Source: Dethiobacter sp.
GTDB taxonomy: Bacteria > Bacillota > Dethiobacteria > Dethiobacterales > Dethiobacteraceae
Length of the DNA stretch: 51,586 nucleotides
Reading direction: 5' to 3'
Assembly (NCBI GenBank): GCA_018333635.1
Contig: JAGXTL010000007.1
Span: 1-51,586, forward strand
In this document: positions 36,904 through 45,158 of the stretch, one piece after another
Layout: each line of letters opens with the position of its first letter
How positions within the stretch are numbered: position 1 is the first letter of the stretch
Program-made: the position numbers and the translations under genes
Notes under the pieces: model-generated
The model's input: the letters and a program-made list of their open reading frames with translations, nothing else
Databases searched by the model: none
Told to the model about the DNA's origin: nothing

Positions 36904-38898
36904 TTGCGTTTTGGACCAAATATAGTTTCAGATTGGGATAAAGCAACCGAAAAAGAATGGTTGTTGACAAACGGGAACGGAGGCTACGCCAGCGGCACCA
37001 TTGCTGGCTCCAATACACGCCGTTATCATGGTTTGTTAATTTCAAGTCCCTTGGAGGGAGGAGAAAGACGCCTTTTTCTCTCGAAGATTCACGAAGAGTT
37101 AACGGTGGATGGACACACCTACTTCTTGGCTTCCAATCAACTAGCGCATGACCAATACCAAACCGGCCATATTCATCTGGTTGAGTTCTTCAGTGCGCCC
37201 ATCCCCACCTTTGTTTACCGTATAGAGGACATCTATCTAATCAAAGAAGTGTTCATGGTTAGTGGGGAAGCCACAACAGTCATCCGTTACCGAGTGGAGG
37301 CAAACCGCATTTGTAAGCTTCGCTTGTATCCGCTGGTAAATGATCGTTCTCACCATACTGTTAACAATACCCCGGCTTGGCCCTTTGAGAAAGAGATCAA
37401 CGGGAGTGCTGTGCAAATCAAGTCCCCTCAGGGTTCTCTTGTTACACTTTCATGCACAAGCGGTACTTTTCATGAGATGTACGCCTGGTACTATAATATG
37501 TATTATTCTCATGAAAAGGAGAGAGATGAGGAATATTTGGAGCATCATTTTATTCCCGGATTCTGGGAAACAGAATTACCTGCGGGAGGTGAATTTGCCG
37601 TTTGCGCATCACTCTCCGGTTCTCAGGCTTCTGACTATAAACGATTTTATCAGGAAGAATTGGTCAGACAAAAAATAATTCTCTCCCGCATGACAAGTAA
37701 AAACCCACTCTGTCGTGAACTGGCACGGGCCACAGATAAGTTTGTGATTCATAAAGATGAGGAGCCGGCCATTATCGCCGGCTATCCCTGGTTTGAAGAG
37801 TGGGGGCGGGATACCTTTATTGCTCTGCCTGGTCTTTTGCTGGTCACCGGTCGCTTAACGGAAGCAAAAAAGATCCTCGCTAAATTCGCTCGTCTTGAAC
37901 AAAACGGCTTAATGCCAAATTTTATTCCTGCAGATGGTTCCGCACCTCACTATAACACGGTAGATGCTTCACTCTGGTATTTTCAGGCGATTAAAGCATA
38001 CTTAGATTACAGCGGCGATCTGGACTTTATTCGGGAAGAAATCTATCCTATTCTAAAAAAGATCATTCACAGTTACAGCATCGGTACCGACTTCGGGATC
38101 GTTATGGATGCCGACGGACTGATAACTGCAGGCAAAAAAGGGGTTCAACTTACTTGGATGGACGCCAAGGTGGGAGACTGGGTGGTGACGCCGCGAACCG
38201 GCAAAGCTGTGGAAGTCAACGCACTCTGGTATAATGCCCTATATTTTATGACACTGCTCTCAGGCAGATTTGGCGACCATGATGCACGCAAACTCTATGG
38301 TGAACTGGCGCTGCGCGTGCAGGAAAAGTTTCCTGCGACGTTCTGGTGCATGCGGCATGATTACCTTGCAGACGTGGTTTACCGAGGGGTGCGGGATGAG
38401 CGTTTGCGTCCCAACCAGCTTTTTGCTCTTAGCCTGCCATATCGGCTGCTCTCTCACCGCCAAGAAAGACAAATTTTAAATGCGGTGGGCCGACATCTCT
38501 ATACTCCCTTTGGTCTGCGCACCCTGGCTCCGTATGAAACTGATTACCGCCCTAGCTGCAAGGGTGATCGCATTAGCCGTGACGGTGCTTATCATCAGGG
38601 GACTGCCTGGGCTTTTCTGATTGGCCCCTATATAACTGCCTACCGACGGAGCCATAATTACTCACGTCTCTCCAGACAAATTGCAGCACGTATATTGGCT
38701 CCCTTTTTCCACCATCTCTTTGATTTTGGTTTAGCATCGATCGCAGAAATCTTCGACGGGGAACATCCGCATACTCCGCGTGGTTGTCCCTACCAGGCCT
38801 GGAGTGTGGCGGAGGTGTTGCGCGCTTATTATCAAGATGTACTCGATAATCGCCCCGAATCCCAGTGGGCATGCGAAACAGGTAATGAAAAAAACTAG
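36904..38898 (+). CDS. GH133 amylo-alpha-1,6-glucosidase (glycogen debranching enzyme)
   Basis: This 664-residue protein has the bacterial GDE N-terminal domain (about 1-270, EWLLTNGNGGYASGTIAG and NTRRYHGLL) and a catalytic (alpha/alpha)6 barrel (about 280-640, GYPWFEEWGRDTFIALPGL and MDAKVGDWVVTPR). It hydrolyses alpha-1,6 branch stubs left after phosphorylase or glucoamylase action. TTG 36904 lies eight bases after GGGAGGG and four bases past the kinase stop, so the genes are co-translated. Confidence 0.92.
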   Translation: MRFGPNIVSDWDKATEKEWLLTNGNGGYASGTIAGSNTRRYHGLLISSPLEGGERRLFLSKIHEELTVDGHTYFLASNQLAHDQYQTGHIHLVEFFSAPIPTFVYRIEDIYLIKEVFMVSGEATTVIRYRVEANRICKLRLYPLVNDRSHHTVNNTPAWPFEKEINGSAVQIKSPQGSLVTLSCTSGTFHEMYAWYYNMYYSHEKERDEEYLEHHFIPGFWETELPAGGEFAVCASLSGSQASDYKRFYQEELVRQKIILSRMTSKNPLCRELARATDKFVIHKDEEPAIIAGYPWFEEWGRDTFIALPGLLLVTGRLTEAKKILAKFARLEQNGLMPNFIPADGSAPHYNTVDASLWYFQAIKAYLDYSGDLDFIREEIYPILKKIIHSYSIGTDFGIVMDADGLITAGKKGVQLTWMDAKVGDWVVTPRTGKAVEVNALWYNALYFMTLLSGRFGDHDARKLYGELALRVQEKFPATFWCMRHDYLADVVYRGVRDERLRPNQLFALSLPYRLLSHRQERQILNAVGRHLYTPFGLRTLAPYETDYRPSCKGDRISRDGAYHQGTAWAFLIGPYITAYRRSHNYSRLSRQIAARILAPFFHHLFDFGLASIAEIFDGEHPHTPRGCPYQAWSVAEVLRAYYQDVLDNRPESQWACETGNEKN

Positions 38899-38926
38899 AG
38901 AAAAAAACACGTGGGGGATTATAATA

Positions 38927-40732
38927 ATGGGCTGCTTCTCTGGAAATAAACTCTCCGATGTTGCACAACATTTGGTAGATGTGGCCATGGGCAGAAAATA
39001 TGCCGATTTGGTCATTCAAAAAGCGAGACTAGTTAACGTGCATTCAGCAGAAATTTTGCCAAATATTGACGTAGCCGTGGTCGCTGGACGCATTGCCCTC
39101 GTAGGTGATGCTTGTCATACCATTGGTCCGGAAACAACCGTGATTGATGCCGGCAACATGATTCTTGTGCCTGGTTTCTTAGACGGCCATATCCATGTGG
39201 AAAGCAGCATGGTAACCGTTTCGGGATTTGCTCAAGCTGTTCTGCCTCATGGCACCACAGCTATTTTTATGGATCCCCATGAAATTGCCAATGTCTTTGG
39301 CTTAGAAGGCATTCGCCTAATGCATGAAGAAGGGAAAAATCTGCCTTTGCGTGTGTTCACCACTGTGCCTTCCTGTGTCCCGGCGGCTCCAGGGCTTGAA
39401 GATACGGGCGCAGTTATTGGTCCGACCGAAGTGAGAGAGGCGATGAGTTGGGAGGGAGTGGTCGGTTTGGGAGAGATGATGAATTTCCCCGGCGTCTTAG
39501 CAAACGACCATGCCGTCCACGCCATAATTAAGGAAACTTTAGATGTCGGCAAAGTGGTGACAGGCCATTATGCCCTGCCGACTGATGGTCCCGGGCTGCA
39601 GGCATACATCGCTGCCGGAGTTACATCCTGCCATGAATCGGTTCATAAAGATGATGTCTTGGAAAAAGTACGCAGCGGCATGTTTGTCATGCTCAGGGAA
39701 GGATCAGCCTGGCACGACGTCAAAGAAACCATACGAGCAATTACTGAACATAACATAGACACTTCTTTTTGTCTTCTCTGTTCCGACGACACCCACCCTG
39801 ATACGCTTTTGCAGCAAGGGCATCTTAATCACGTAATTCTGCGAGCAATTCAGGAAGGAGTAAACCCAGTGCGTGCCATTCAAATGGCTACTATTAACAC
39901 CGCACGCTATTTTAAGGTTGACCATGAACTGGGCAGCATTGCTCCCGGGAAGTATGCCGACATGCTTCTGCTCTCTGATTTGGCGCGAGTTAAGGTTGAG
40001 CAGGTCTTTATCGCCGGTGTCCCGGTTGCCAAAGAAGGCAAACTGCTGCTTAACTTGCCTGCCTCCAGCTATCCTGAATCTGTCCGGAATTCAGTTCGTC
40101 TGCCAAAGCCATTAGTTGCAGCTGACTTTCAGGTTAAAGCACCTGCTTGCAAGGAAAATGTTACTCTCCGAGTGATTCAGATCGAAGAAGCTCAGGTTGG
40201 CACAAAAGAATTGCTACTATCGGTACCTGCGGCAAATGGCACTGTGGCAGCAGATCCCGCCAAAGACTTGGCTAAAGTGGCAGTGTTTGAGCGCCACAGT
40301 GGCTGCGGCGAAGGGGCATTAGGCTTTGTCACTGGCTTTGGCCTTACCGCCGGTGCGGTGGCCTCTACTGTAGCCCACGACAGTCATAACCTTTTAATTG
40401 TAGGCACAAACGACGACGACATGGCCATGGCCGGTAATATTTTAGCCGAGCATGGCGGCGGCATGGTTGCTGTTTTGGCCGGAGAGGTGCTGGCCCTTGT
40501 TGCCTTACCTGTTGCCGGCCTAATGTCTAACCGTCCGGTGAAAGAAGTGGCGGCAGCAGTTTCCTCCTTGGCAAAAGCCTGGAGAACCTTAGGCTGTAAA
40601 CTTGTCTCACCTTTTATGACTATGGCGCTGCTCTCCCTGCCGGTGATTCCTGAACTTCGTTTGACAAACCGCGGTTTAATAAATGTCGCCGCCTTCTCTT
40701 TTGTAAGTCTATTTCCAGAAGATAGTTTGTAA
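38927..40732 (+). CDS. ade: Adenine deaminase
   Basis: This roughly 601-residue metal-dependent amidohydrolase converts adenine to hypoxanthine in purine salvage. It has the metal-binding GFLDGHIHVESSM, DPHEIANVFGLEG, GHYALPTDGPG, and CSDDTHPD motifs and the C-terminal Ade domain (HSGCGEGALGFVTGFGL, AHDSHNLLIVGTND). ATG 38927 follows GGGGG by about ten bases; the longer open frame to 38780 lies in the debranching enzyme gene. It is only 28 bases after the glucan genes with no terminator between, although its role is unrelated. Confidence 0.94.
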   Translation: MGCFSGNKLSDVAQHLVDVAMGRKYADLVIQKARLVNVHSAEILPNIDVAVVAGRIALVGDACHTIGPETTVIDAGNMILVPGFLDGHIHVESSMVTVSGFAQAVLPHGTTAIFMDPHEIANVFGLEGIRLMHEEGKNLPLRVFTTVPSCVPAAPGLEDTGAVIGPTEVREAMSWEGVVGLGEMMNFPGVLANDHAVHAIIKETLDVGKVVTGHYALPTDGPGLQAYIAAGVTSCHESVHKDDVLEKVRSGMFVMLREGSAWHDVKETIRAITEHNIDTSFCLLCSDDTHPDTLLQQGHLNHVILRAIQEGVNPVRAIQMATINTARYFKVDHELGSIAPGKYADMLLLSDLARVKVEQVFIAGVPVAKEGKLLLNLPASSYPESVRNSVRLPKPLVAADFQVKAPACKENVTLRVIQIEEAQVGTKELLLSVPAANGTVAADPAKDLAKVAVFERHSGCGEGALGFVTGFGLTAGAVASTVAHDSHNLLIVGTNDDDMAMAGNILAEHGGGMVAVLAGEVLALVALPVAGLMSNRPVKEVAAAVSSLAKAWRTLGCKLVSPFMTMALLSLPVIPELRLTNRGLINVAAFSFVSLFPEDSL

Positions 40733-40847
40733 CTGCGAGATTCCTGTTGAGCACTAAAATTTCCTGTCTAGCCTTGCTAATTTAGCTGCCAAAGAGCAGG
40801 TAAATTATTGCTCATGGCGAAGATATAAGCGAGGGGGTATTTGTCTG

Positions 40848-41678
40848 ATGAAAATATTAACATTGATTGCCTCCCGGCGCAGTCCCGGGAATAGTGAAAT
40901 TTTGGCTAAACAAGCTTCAGCCGGGGCAAGACAGGCCGGTGCCACCGTAGAAATACAAAATATCGCCGTTTCTAACATCGCGGCTTGTGAAGGCTGTCTT
41001 GCTTGTGTCTTTCGCGGAAAATGCGGGGAAGAAGATCAAATGGGCATCCTGGTGGAGAAATTATTGAAGGCAGACGGCTTGATTGTAGTGGCGCCGATTT
41101 ATCTGCTCAGTCCGGCATCAATTATTAAAAAGATAATGGATCGGGCTCTGATGATGTCACTTTATGCAGATGAATTGGCCGATAAAAGGAGAGGAGCTCT
41201 TACCATAACTATTGCCGGCAAGTCGGATTGGAATCCGATCGGCATTGAGATGATGAACCAGTTTGCCCTTTCCTACGGTTTTCCGGTTTACGATTTTCTA
41301 GAGGCGTACGCGCCTGGTCCTGGAGAGATTCTTTTACAGGAAGAAACTATGCAGACAGTCAATACACTGGGAGAGGGCTTAGTCTCATACCTTCAAGGCA
41401 AAGCTGAATCCCGTAAACCTTTACCGAACCAGTGTCCGTTTTGCTACAGCCGCTCCGTTAGGCTGCTGGGAGGCAATAAAATTCAATGCCCTTTTTGCTT
41501 GGTCGAGGGGACTCTCGATCAGGACTATCAGATCAACGTGCCCAAGGAGGCACTTGAGCATGCCTTCTGGACACCGGCCCACCGCAAGCGTCACCTGGAA
41601 GATTGGATAAAAGCGACACGCGGCAGATACATGCAAAATCGCGCAACAATTAAGGAAAAACTGGAAAAATATAACTAA
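40848..41678 (+). CDS. Flavodoxin-like NAD(P)H-dependent FMN reductase with C-terminal zinc ribbon
   Basis: This 276-residue protein has a flavodoxin-fold domain (1 to about 180). Its phosphate-binding RRSPGNSEILAKQ loop is followed by ACEGCLACVFRGKCGEEDQM, a Cys-rich insert typical of iron-sulfur flavoproteins. The C-terminal portion has two CPFC knuckles (about residues 197-220) that should bind zinc. The electron partner is unknown. GAGGGGG lies just before the ATG. It follows adenine deaminase by 115 bases that contain no clear terminator. Confidence 0.85.
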   Translation: MKILTLIASRRSPGNSEILAKQASAGARQAGATVEIQNIAVSNIAACEGCLACVFRGKCGEEDQMGILVEKLLKADGLIVVAPIYLLSPASIIKKIMDRALMMSLYADELADKRRGALTITIAGKSDWNPIGIEMMNQFALSYGFPVYDFLEAYAPGPGEILLQEETMQTVNTLGEGLVSYLQGKAESRKPLPNQCPFCYSRSVRLLGGNKIQCPFCLVEGTLDQDYQINVPKEALEHAFWTPAHRKRHLEDWIKATRGRYMQNRATIKEKLEKYN

Positions 41679-41698
41679 TGAGACAGTCGATCAGCAAT

Positions 41699-41848
41699 CC
41701 CCTCTCCCTCTGGGTTAGGACACAGATCCCCTCTCCTTCTGGGTTAGGACACAGATCCCCTCTCCCTCTGGGTTAGGACACAGATCCCCTCTCCTTCTGG
41801 GTTAGGACACAGATCCCCTCTCCCTCTGGGAGAGGGTTAGGGTGAGGG
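41699..41848 (+). repeat. Tandem 29-bp repeat array with 58-bp higher-order period
   Basis: Four complete 29-base units start at 41699, 41728, 41757 and 41786. A fifth partial unit (41815-41848) changes into the common CCCTCTCCCTCTGGGAGAGG hairpin repeat. Units 1, 3 and 5 have CCCTCT while units 2 and 4 have CCTTCT, so the array grew by duplication of a 58-base pair of units. Each unit ends GGGTTAGGACACAGAT. There are no spacers, so it is not a CRISPR array. Confidence 0.9.
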
Positions 41849-41918
41849 CAGAGTGAGTGGTGGCAATTTTCAGGGTAGGTTGGTGTTGCTCATCACTGTA
41901 CTTTGCGGGGATTCACCC

Positions 41919-41943
41919 GTAGGGGCGGGTTTGAAACCCGCCC
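41919..41943 (+). repeat. GC-rich palindromic repeat, copy 1
   Basis: GTAGGGGCGGG followed by TTTGAAA and CCCGCCC forms a near-perfect palindrome. This element type recurs twice more within 200 bases. It is a dispersed repeat known from many bacterial genomes and could act as a hairpin. Confidence 0.75.
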
Positions 41944-42041
41944 TTGCTAACATTTAGAGCGTGCAGCTTTTTTCTTGTATCATACCAGGAAATTATATAG
42001 TTTCTTAAGCAGTGGGAGGTGTCGCAAGGCGATTCCCTTTC

Positions 42042-42066
42042 GGGCGGGTTTGAAACCCGCCCCTAC
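42042..42066 (-). repeat. GC-rich palindromic repeat, copy 2 (inverted)
   Basis: This is the same element as 41919-41943 in opposite orientation, ending in CCCCTAC. It differs only at the central base of the palindrome. Confidence 0.75.
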
Positions 42067-42106
42067 AAATGGGTTTGTAAGGAACGAGGATGTGCAGAGC
42101 CTGTGT

Positions 42107-42121
42107 CGGGTTTGAAACCCG
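42107..42121 (+). repeat. GC-rich palindromic repeat, degenerate copy 3
   Basis: Only the core CGGGTTTGAAACCCG survives. The flanking G and C runs are eroded. Confidence 0.6.
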
Positions 42122-42304
42122 CCTTTATCAATGGGATAAAGTGCAGCTAAACGGCAGCAAGAATATATTGTTTAAGTGAGGAATTATGTTGGCAGATAAA
42201 ATGCGCTAAATGTTGTCGTCTAAAACGTCCGATAATATATATTATGTTAACTTATTAAAATTTTTTTTGTTTCCGTTGCTCAATTTGTGATAATATTTTC
42301 GATG

Positions 42305-42804
42305 TTAAATCGGAATATGCATTGGACTTGGTTGAATCCAACCTTTGGACTTCCCATACTTAACCATATCGTCATATATAGCTGCTTCTTCCTTAAGAAA
42401 TTCAATAAACATAGTTCTCAACCTATCATTAAAGGTCATTGCGAAAATTCCTCTTGAATGTAAATTGAATGCGGTTTGCACACTTGTGTAAATCTGTCTG
42501 AAAATATATCGTCCAGCAACTCACTGCCTGCATCTGTGTTGACACTTTTAGGCGGCCTGATGGGCAGTTGAATTTTAAATTCATTTAATTCTCTTTCAAA
42601 CCTGTTAACCTGCTTTTCCAGTGTTTCTGCCAGTCCTTTACTTACCAAAACCTTAAATTCGGCATCATGGATGAAATTAAGGAATTGCTGCGTCAACTCA
42701 ATATTGTCATAGCGTAATTTCAGAAACTCCCAAAGTAGACTTGCTCCAACTATATCTAATGACTCTTTTCTGCCACCTTTTATATTTATACCACTAATTT
42801 GCAT
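42305..42804 (-). pseudogene. Frameshifted DUF3231/CotF-like coat-type protein
   Basis: The first frame (from 42804) gives a helical domain with LLWEFLKLRYDNIELTQQF, FIHDAEFKVLVSKG and LPIRPPKSV, typical of DUF3231 ferritin-like, spore-coat-related proteins. Near 42508-42510, after GSELLDD, it leaves the family. The neighbouring frame then continues the family exactly: YIFRQIYTSVQTAFNLHSR, NDRLRTMFIEFLKEE and YDDMVKYGKSKGW, to a stop at 42305. Adding one base (GAC GAx TAT ATT) restores one protein of about 165 residues. The first frame otherwise stops early at 42436. A sequencing error is the alternative explanation. AGGAGG lies upstream of the start. Confidence 0.8.
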
Positions 42805-43036
42805 TTTCTAGTTTCAACCTCCTAGGGTCTGTATTTAATGTTCATAGTAATATTTTTTCACATATACCGTTTTTTTATGAGGCGCACATTTTGTTGTAAA
42901 CTCTTGCAAATGAAAATTAGCTTAATCATGCAAATCATCTGACAAAATTTTCACCGGCGGCAGGTTTATTGTCTTTAGGATAGAATAATTATACGCTGGA
43001 ATCATATTTTATCCATTGAAGATGCAGGAGGTAACT

Positions 43037-43432
43037 ATGGGAAAACCAACAAAGGAAAAAACGACGAAGGAATTTTTTCTGTTTTCTTTAACAGTAATGA
43101 CTGTCTTTGGTATTTTTGTCCGTGTGATCCTGCTGGCGCCTGAACTATCCGCAGCCGGACCAATATTAGTCAGCCATGGCCTTGATGGCCGCTATGAAGG
43201 CAATTGCGATATTTGCCACAGACGAGAAGTAGATTGGCATAAGGCGACCTTTGGTTATTTCGAAAACTGCATGCTCTGTCATGGTGGAGCGCCTAAAACG
43301 CCTCATCCCATTGGAGGCACGATGTCTTTTTGCCTAGGCTGCCATGAGGAAATTGTCCCTTCTCATGATGCTATGTTTACTTTCCCCGAGGCAACGTATA
43401 ATAACTGTATTGGCTGTCACCCACCAAAGTAG
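43037..43432 (+). CDS. Membrane-anchored tetraheme cytochrome c
   Basis: This 131-residue protein has one N-terminal hydrophobic helix (about 13-33, ending near LSAAG) and an extracytoplasmic domain. It carries four CxxCH haem sites: CDICH (57-61), CMLCH (78-82), CLGCH (99-103) and CIGCH (124-128). Four further histidines (47, 68, 90, 110) could complete bis-His ligation. AGGAGG lies five bases before ATG 43037. No haem lyase, quinol oxidase or reductase partner is adjacent, so its electron partners are unknown. It may pass electrons from menaquinone, whose synthesis gene menA lies 2 kb away. Confidence 0.88.
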   Translation: MGKPTKEKTTKEFFLFSLTVMTVFGIFVRVILLAPELSAAGPILVSHGLDGRYEGNCDICHRREVDWHKATFGYFENCMLCHGGAPKTPHPIGGTMSFCLGCHEEIVPSHDAMFTFPEATYNNCIGCHPPK

Positions 43433-43444
43433 GTAGCGGAGATA

Positions 43445-43474
43445 TTGTTTATTATTCAAGGGAATGTTTATAAT
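43445..43474 (+). promoter_or_regulatory. Possible promoter of speD
   Basis: TTGTTT (43445-43450), an 18-base spacer and a perfect TATAAT (43469-43474) lie 40 bases before the speD start. The -35 matches consensus at only three positions. Confidence 0.45.
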
Positions 43475-43514
43475 ATCACCAAGGACTCAATTACTAAAAC
43501 CCGGGATGTGACAA

Positions 43515-44321
43515 ATGGAAATCAAATCCTTTAAGAAGCTTAAGCTATACGGTTTCAATAACCTGACAAAATCGCTCAGTTTTAATATGTATGATATTTG
43601 TTATGCTAAAAAAGAAGATGACAGGCGAGGATATATTGATTATATTGATGAACAATATAATGCCGAGCGTCTCACCAGTATTCTCTCAAACGTAGCTGTG
43701 ATTATCGGGGCCACCGTCTTAAATATTGCTAAGCAAGATTACGACCCGCAGGGTGCCAGCGTGACGATTCTGATTGCTGAAGGTCAAGCGTATGATGCCC
43801 AGTCTGAGAACGAAGCGCCGGGACCACTGCCTGAATCTATAGTCGGTCACTTGGATAAAAGTCACATAACGGTGCATACCTATCCGGAGAGTCACCCAGA
43901 TGACGGGATCAGCACTTTTCGCGCCGATATTGACGTTTCGACTTGTGGTCATATTTCCCCGTTAAAAGCATTGAATTACCTGATTCACAGCTTTGAGTCT
44001 GACATTATGACTATCGATTATCGTGTGCGAGGTTTTACCCGTGACGTTAACGGTCGGAAATATTTTATCGATCATAAGATAAACTCAATCCAAAACTACA
44101 TTCCTGGAAGTACAAAGGAAAAATATCAGTCGATTGATGTTAATGTTTATCAGGAAAACATTTTTCACACCAAGATGATTCTTAGGGAGTTCGACTTAGA
44201 CAATTATCTTTTCGGCATTGCTAAGAAAGATTTAACATCGAGCGAGCGACGTAAAATTAAGCAGCGGCTAAAAAGAGAAATGCTGGAAATCTTTTACGGC
44301 CGTAATATCTCTAAAGTATAA
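43515..44321 (+). CDS. speD: S-adenosylmethionine decarboxylase proenzyme, E. coli (class 1A) type
   Basis: This 268-residue pyruvoyl enzyme makes the aminopropyl donor for spermidine. It resembles the long Gram-negative SpeD along its whole length: [33 protein letters not shown]-like, [31 protein letters not shown] and [13 protein letters not shown]. Self-processing occurs between Lys115 and Ser116 (LDKSHI), Ser116 becoming the pyruvoyl group. The short Bacillus-type SpeH is not the model here. No speE follows. The Shine-Dalgarno is weak. A long terminator begins at the stop codon. Confidence 0.94.
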   Translation: MEIKSFKKLKLYGFNNLTKSLSFNMYDICYAKKEDDRRGYIDYIDEQYNAERLTSILSNVAVIIGATVLNIAKQDYDPQGASVTILIAEGQAYDAQSENEAPGPLPESIVGHLDKSHITVHTYPESHPDDGISTFRADIDVSTCGHISPLKALNYLIHSFESDIMTIDYRVRGFTRDVNGRKYFIDHKINSIQNYIPGSTKEKYQSIDVNVYQENIFHTKMILREFDLDNYLFGIAKKDLTSSERRKIKQRLKREMLEIFYGRNISKV

Positions 44322-44354
44322 AGGCGAAGCCGCTTGCCGGCCTCGCCTTTATAC
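44316..44354. terminator. Strong bidirectional hairpin terminator
   Basis: GTATAAAGGCGA-AGCC and GGCC-TCGCCTTTATAC form a stem of about 15-16 bp with a short loop. The speD stop codon lies inside the left arm. It separates two convergent genes, and the A/T ends of the stem supply U-tracts for both. Confidence 0.8.
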
Positions 44355-44355
44355 T

Positions 44356-44991
44356 CTAGAGAAGCTTGTTTATCTCTTTAATTTCTACCTTAACTTCGTA
44401 TTCAGCTTCGGTATTAAAAACGCGAGCTAGCCTGGCTAATTGATTTGTCAATGCCTGACCAAAGAAGCGACCGTGAAAAAAAATCATGAAGGAACTTTCT
44501 TGAAAGCAGTGCGCCGTATTTGCAAGAACTGTTTCCTTGACGGCTATCTCTTCTCTTTCTTCAACATCCCGCTTAGGACGCCGCCCCCTAGGTTTAGTTT
44601 CAATGCCAAGCGTTTTTAAAACTTCGCTGTAAAACTTTTTACGTGATATTTTCATATCCTTAATAATATTACTTGTACCTATTTCATCTCGCCATTTTGT
44701 CATTAAGACGACCTGTTTTTCAACCGGCAATTCCTTAAAGTCATCGTATAATAACACTTTATTTTCGTACATATTGTACCTTATCACCTCACTGTTTTGC
44801 ATATACTCTTTTTTTGCTTTGCCATGCAAAAAATCCACCGGAGTCATAACTGGACCTTTGCGGCCGGTTCTGGAAGCTCTCCCCCTTACGCCGCTGAGAT
44901 TTTTTTTACTGGTTGTTGCATTAAATGCTTGTTCTGCTTCTGAGGAGCGCATTTCGCCATGCAAATCAGGCAAATAATAATCTTCGCCCAT
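44356..44991 (-). CDS. Unrecognised basic protein with AT-hook-like motifs
   Basis: This roughly 211-residue protein is of unknown family. GGTGAGAG precedes ATG 44991; the open frame continues upstream to 45123 but without a start signal. Two Arg/Gly/Lys-rich segments, GVRGRASRTGRKGP (about 34-47) and KPRGRRPKRD (about 138-147), resemble AT-hooks. Between them, SNIIKDMKISRKKFYSEVLKTLGI could be a helix-turn-helix. The C-terminal 60 residues look like a small alpha/beta domain. A DNA-binding role is plausible but unproven. It is convergent with speD. Confidence 0.7.
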   Translation of the reverse strand: MGEDYYLPDLHGEMRSSEAEQAFNATTSKKNLSGVRGRASRTGRKGPVMTPVDFLHGKAKKEYMQNSEVIRYNMYENKVLLYDDFKELPVEKQVVLMTKWRDEIGTSNIIKDMKISRKKFYSEVLKTLGIETKPRGRRPKRDVEEREEIAVKETVLANTAHCFQESSFMIFFHGRFFGQALTNQLARLARVFNTEAEYEVKVEIKEINKLL

Positions 44992-45108
44992 TCTCTCACC
45001 TTCTTCTTTACCTGTTGAATTAGTATGCACAAGAAAGTAGAGCTTATACCAGAGAATAGTAAAACTTTTACTTTTTTTACCTTTTTTGATAATTGGTTTT
45101 TCACGTAA

Positions 45109-45143
45109 TAAAAAAAGCCGCACGGCAACTATCTGCCGACGGC
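45109..45143 (-). terminator. Terminator after menA
   Basis: On the minus strand a hairpin with GCCG/CGGC outer and CGGCA/TGCCG inner pairs is followed by TTTTTTATT. It ends menA transcripts before the gene at 44356-44991. Confidence 0.7.
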
Positions 45144-45158
45144 AATCATTTTTGCATC

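Larger units (their letters stand above)
41679..42304. other. Gene-free repeat-rich interval
   Basis: No coding region of note is seen in these 626 bases. The left part holds the tandem 29-bp array and the middle holds three GC-rich palindromes. The right 180 bases are AT-rich, with a 14-base palindrome ATAATATATATTAT at 42232-42245 and a T run near 42260. Confidence 0.7.

Noticed and set aside
38780-38926. N-terminal extension of adenine deaminase
   Set aside because: It overlaps the end of the debranching enzyme gene. ATG 38927 has a GGGGG upstream and gives the family length.
41699-41848. CRISPR-like array of 29-base repeats
   Set aside because: Units are directly joined with no spacers, variants alternate in a 58-base period, and no cas gene is present.
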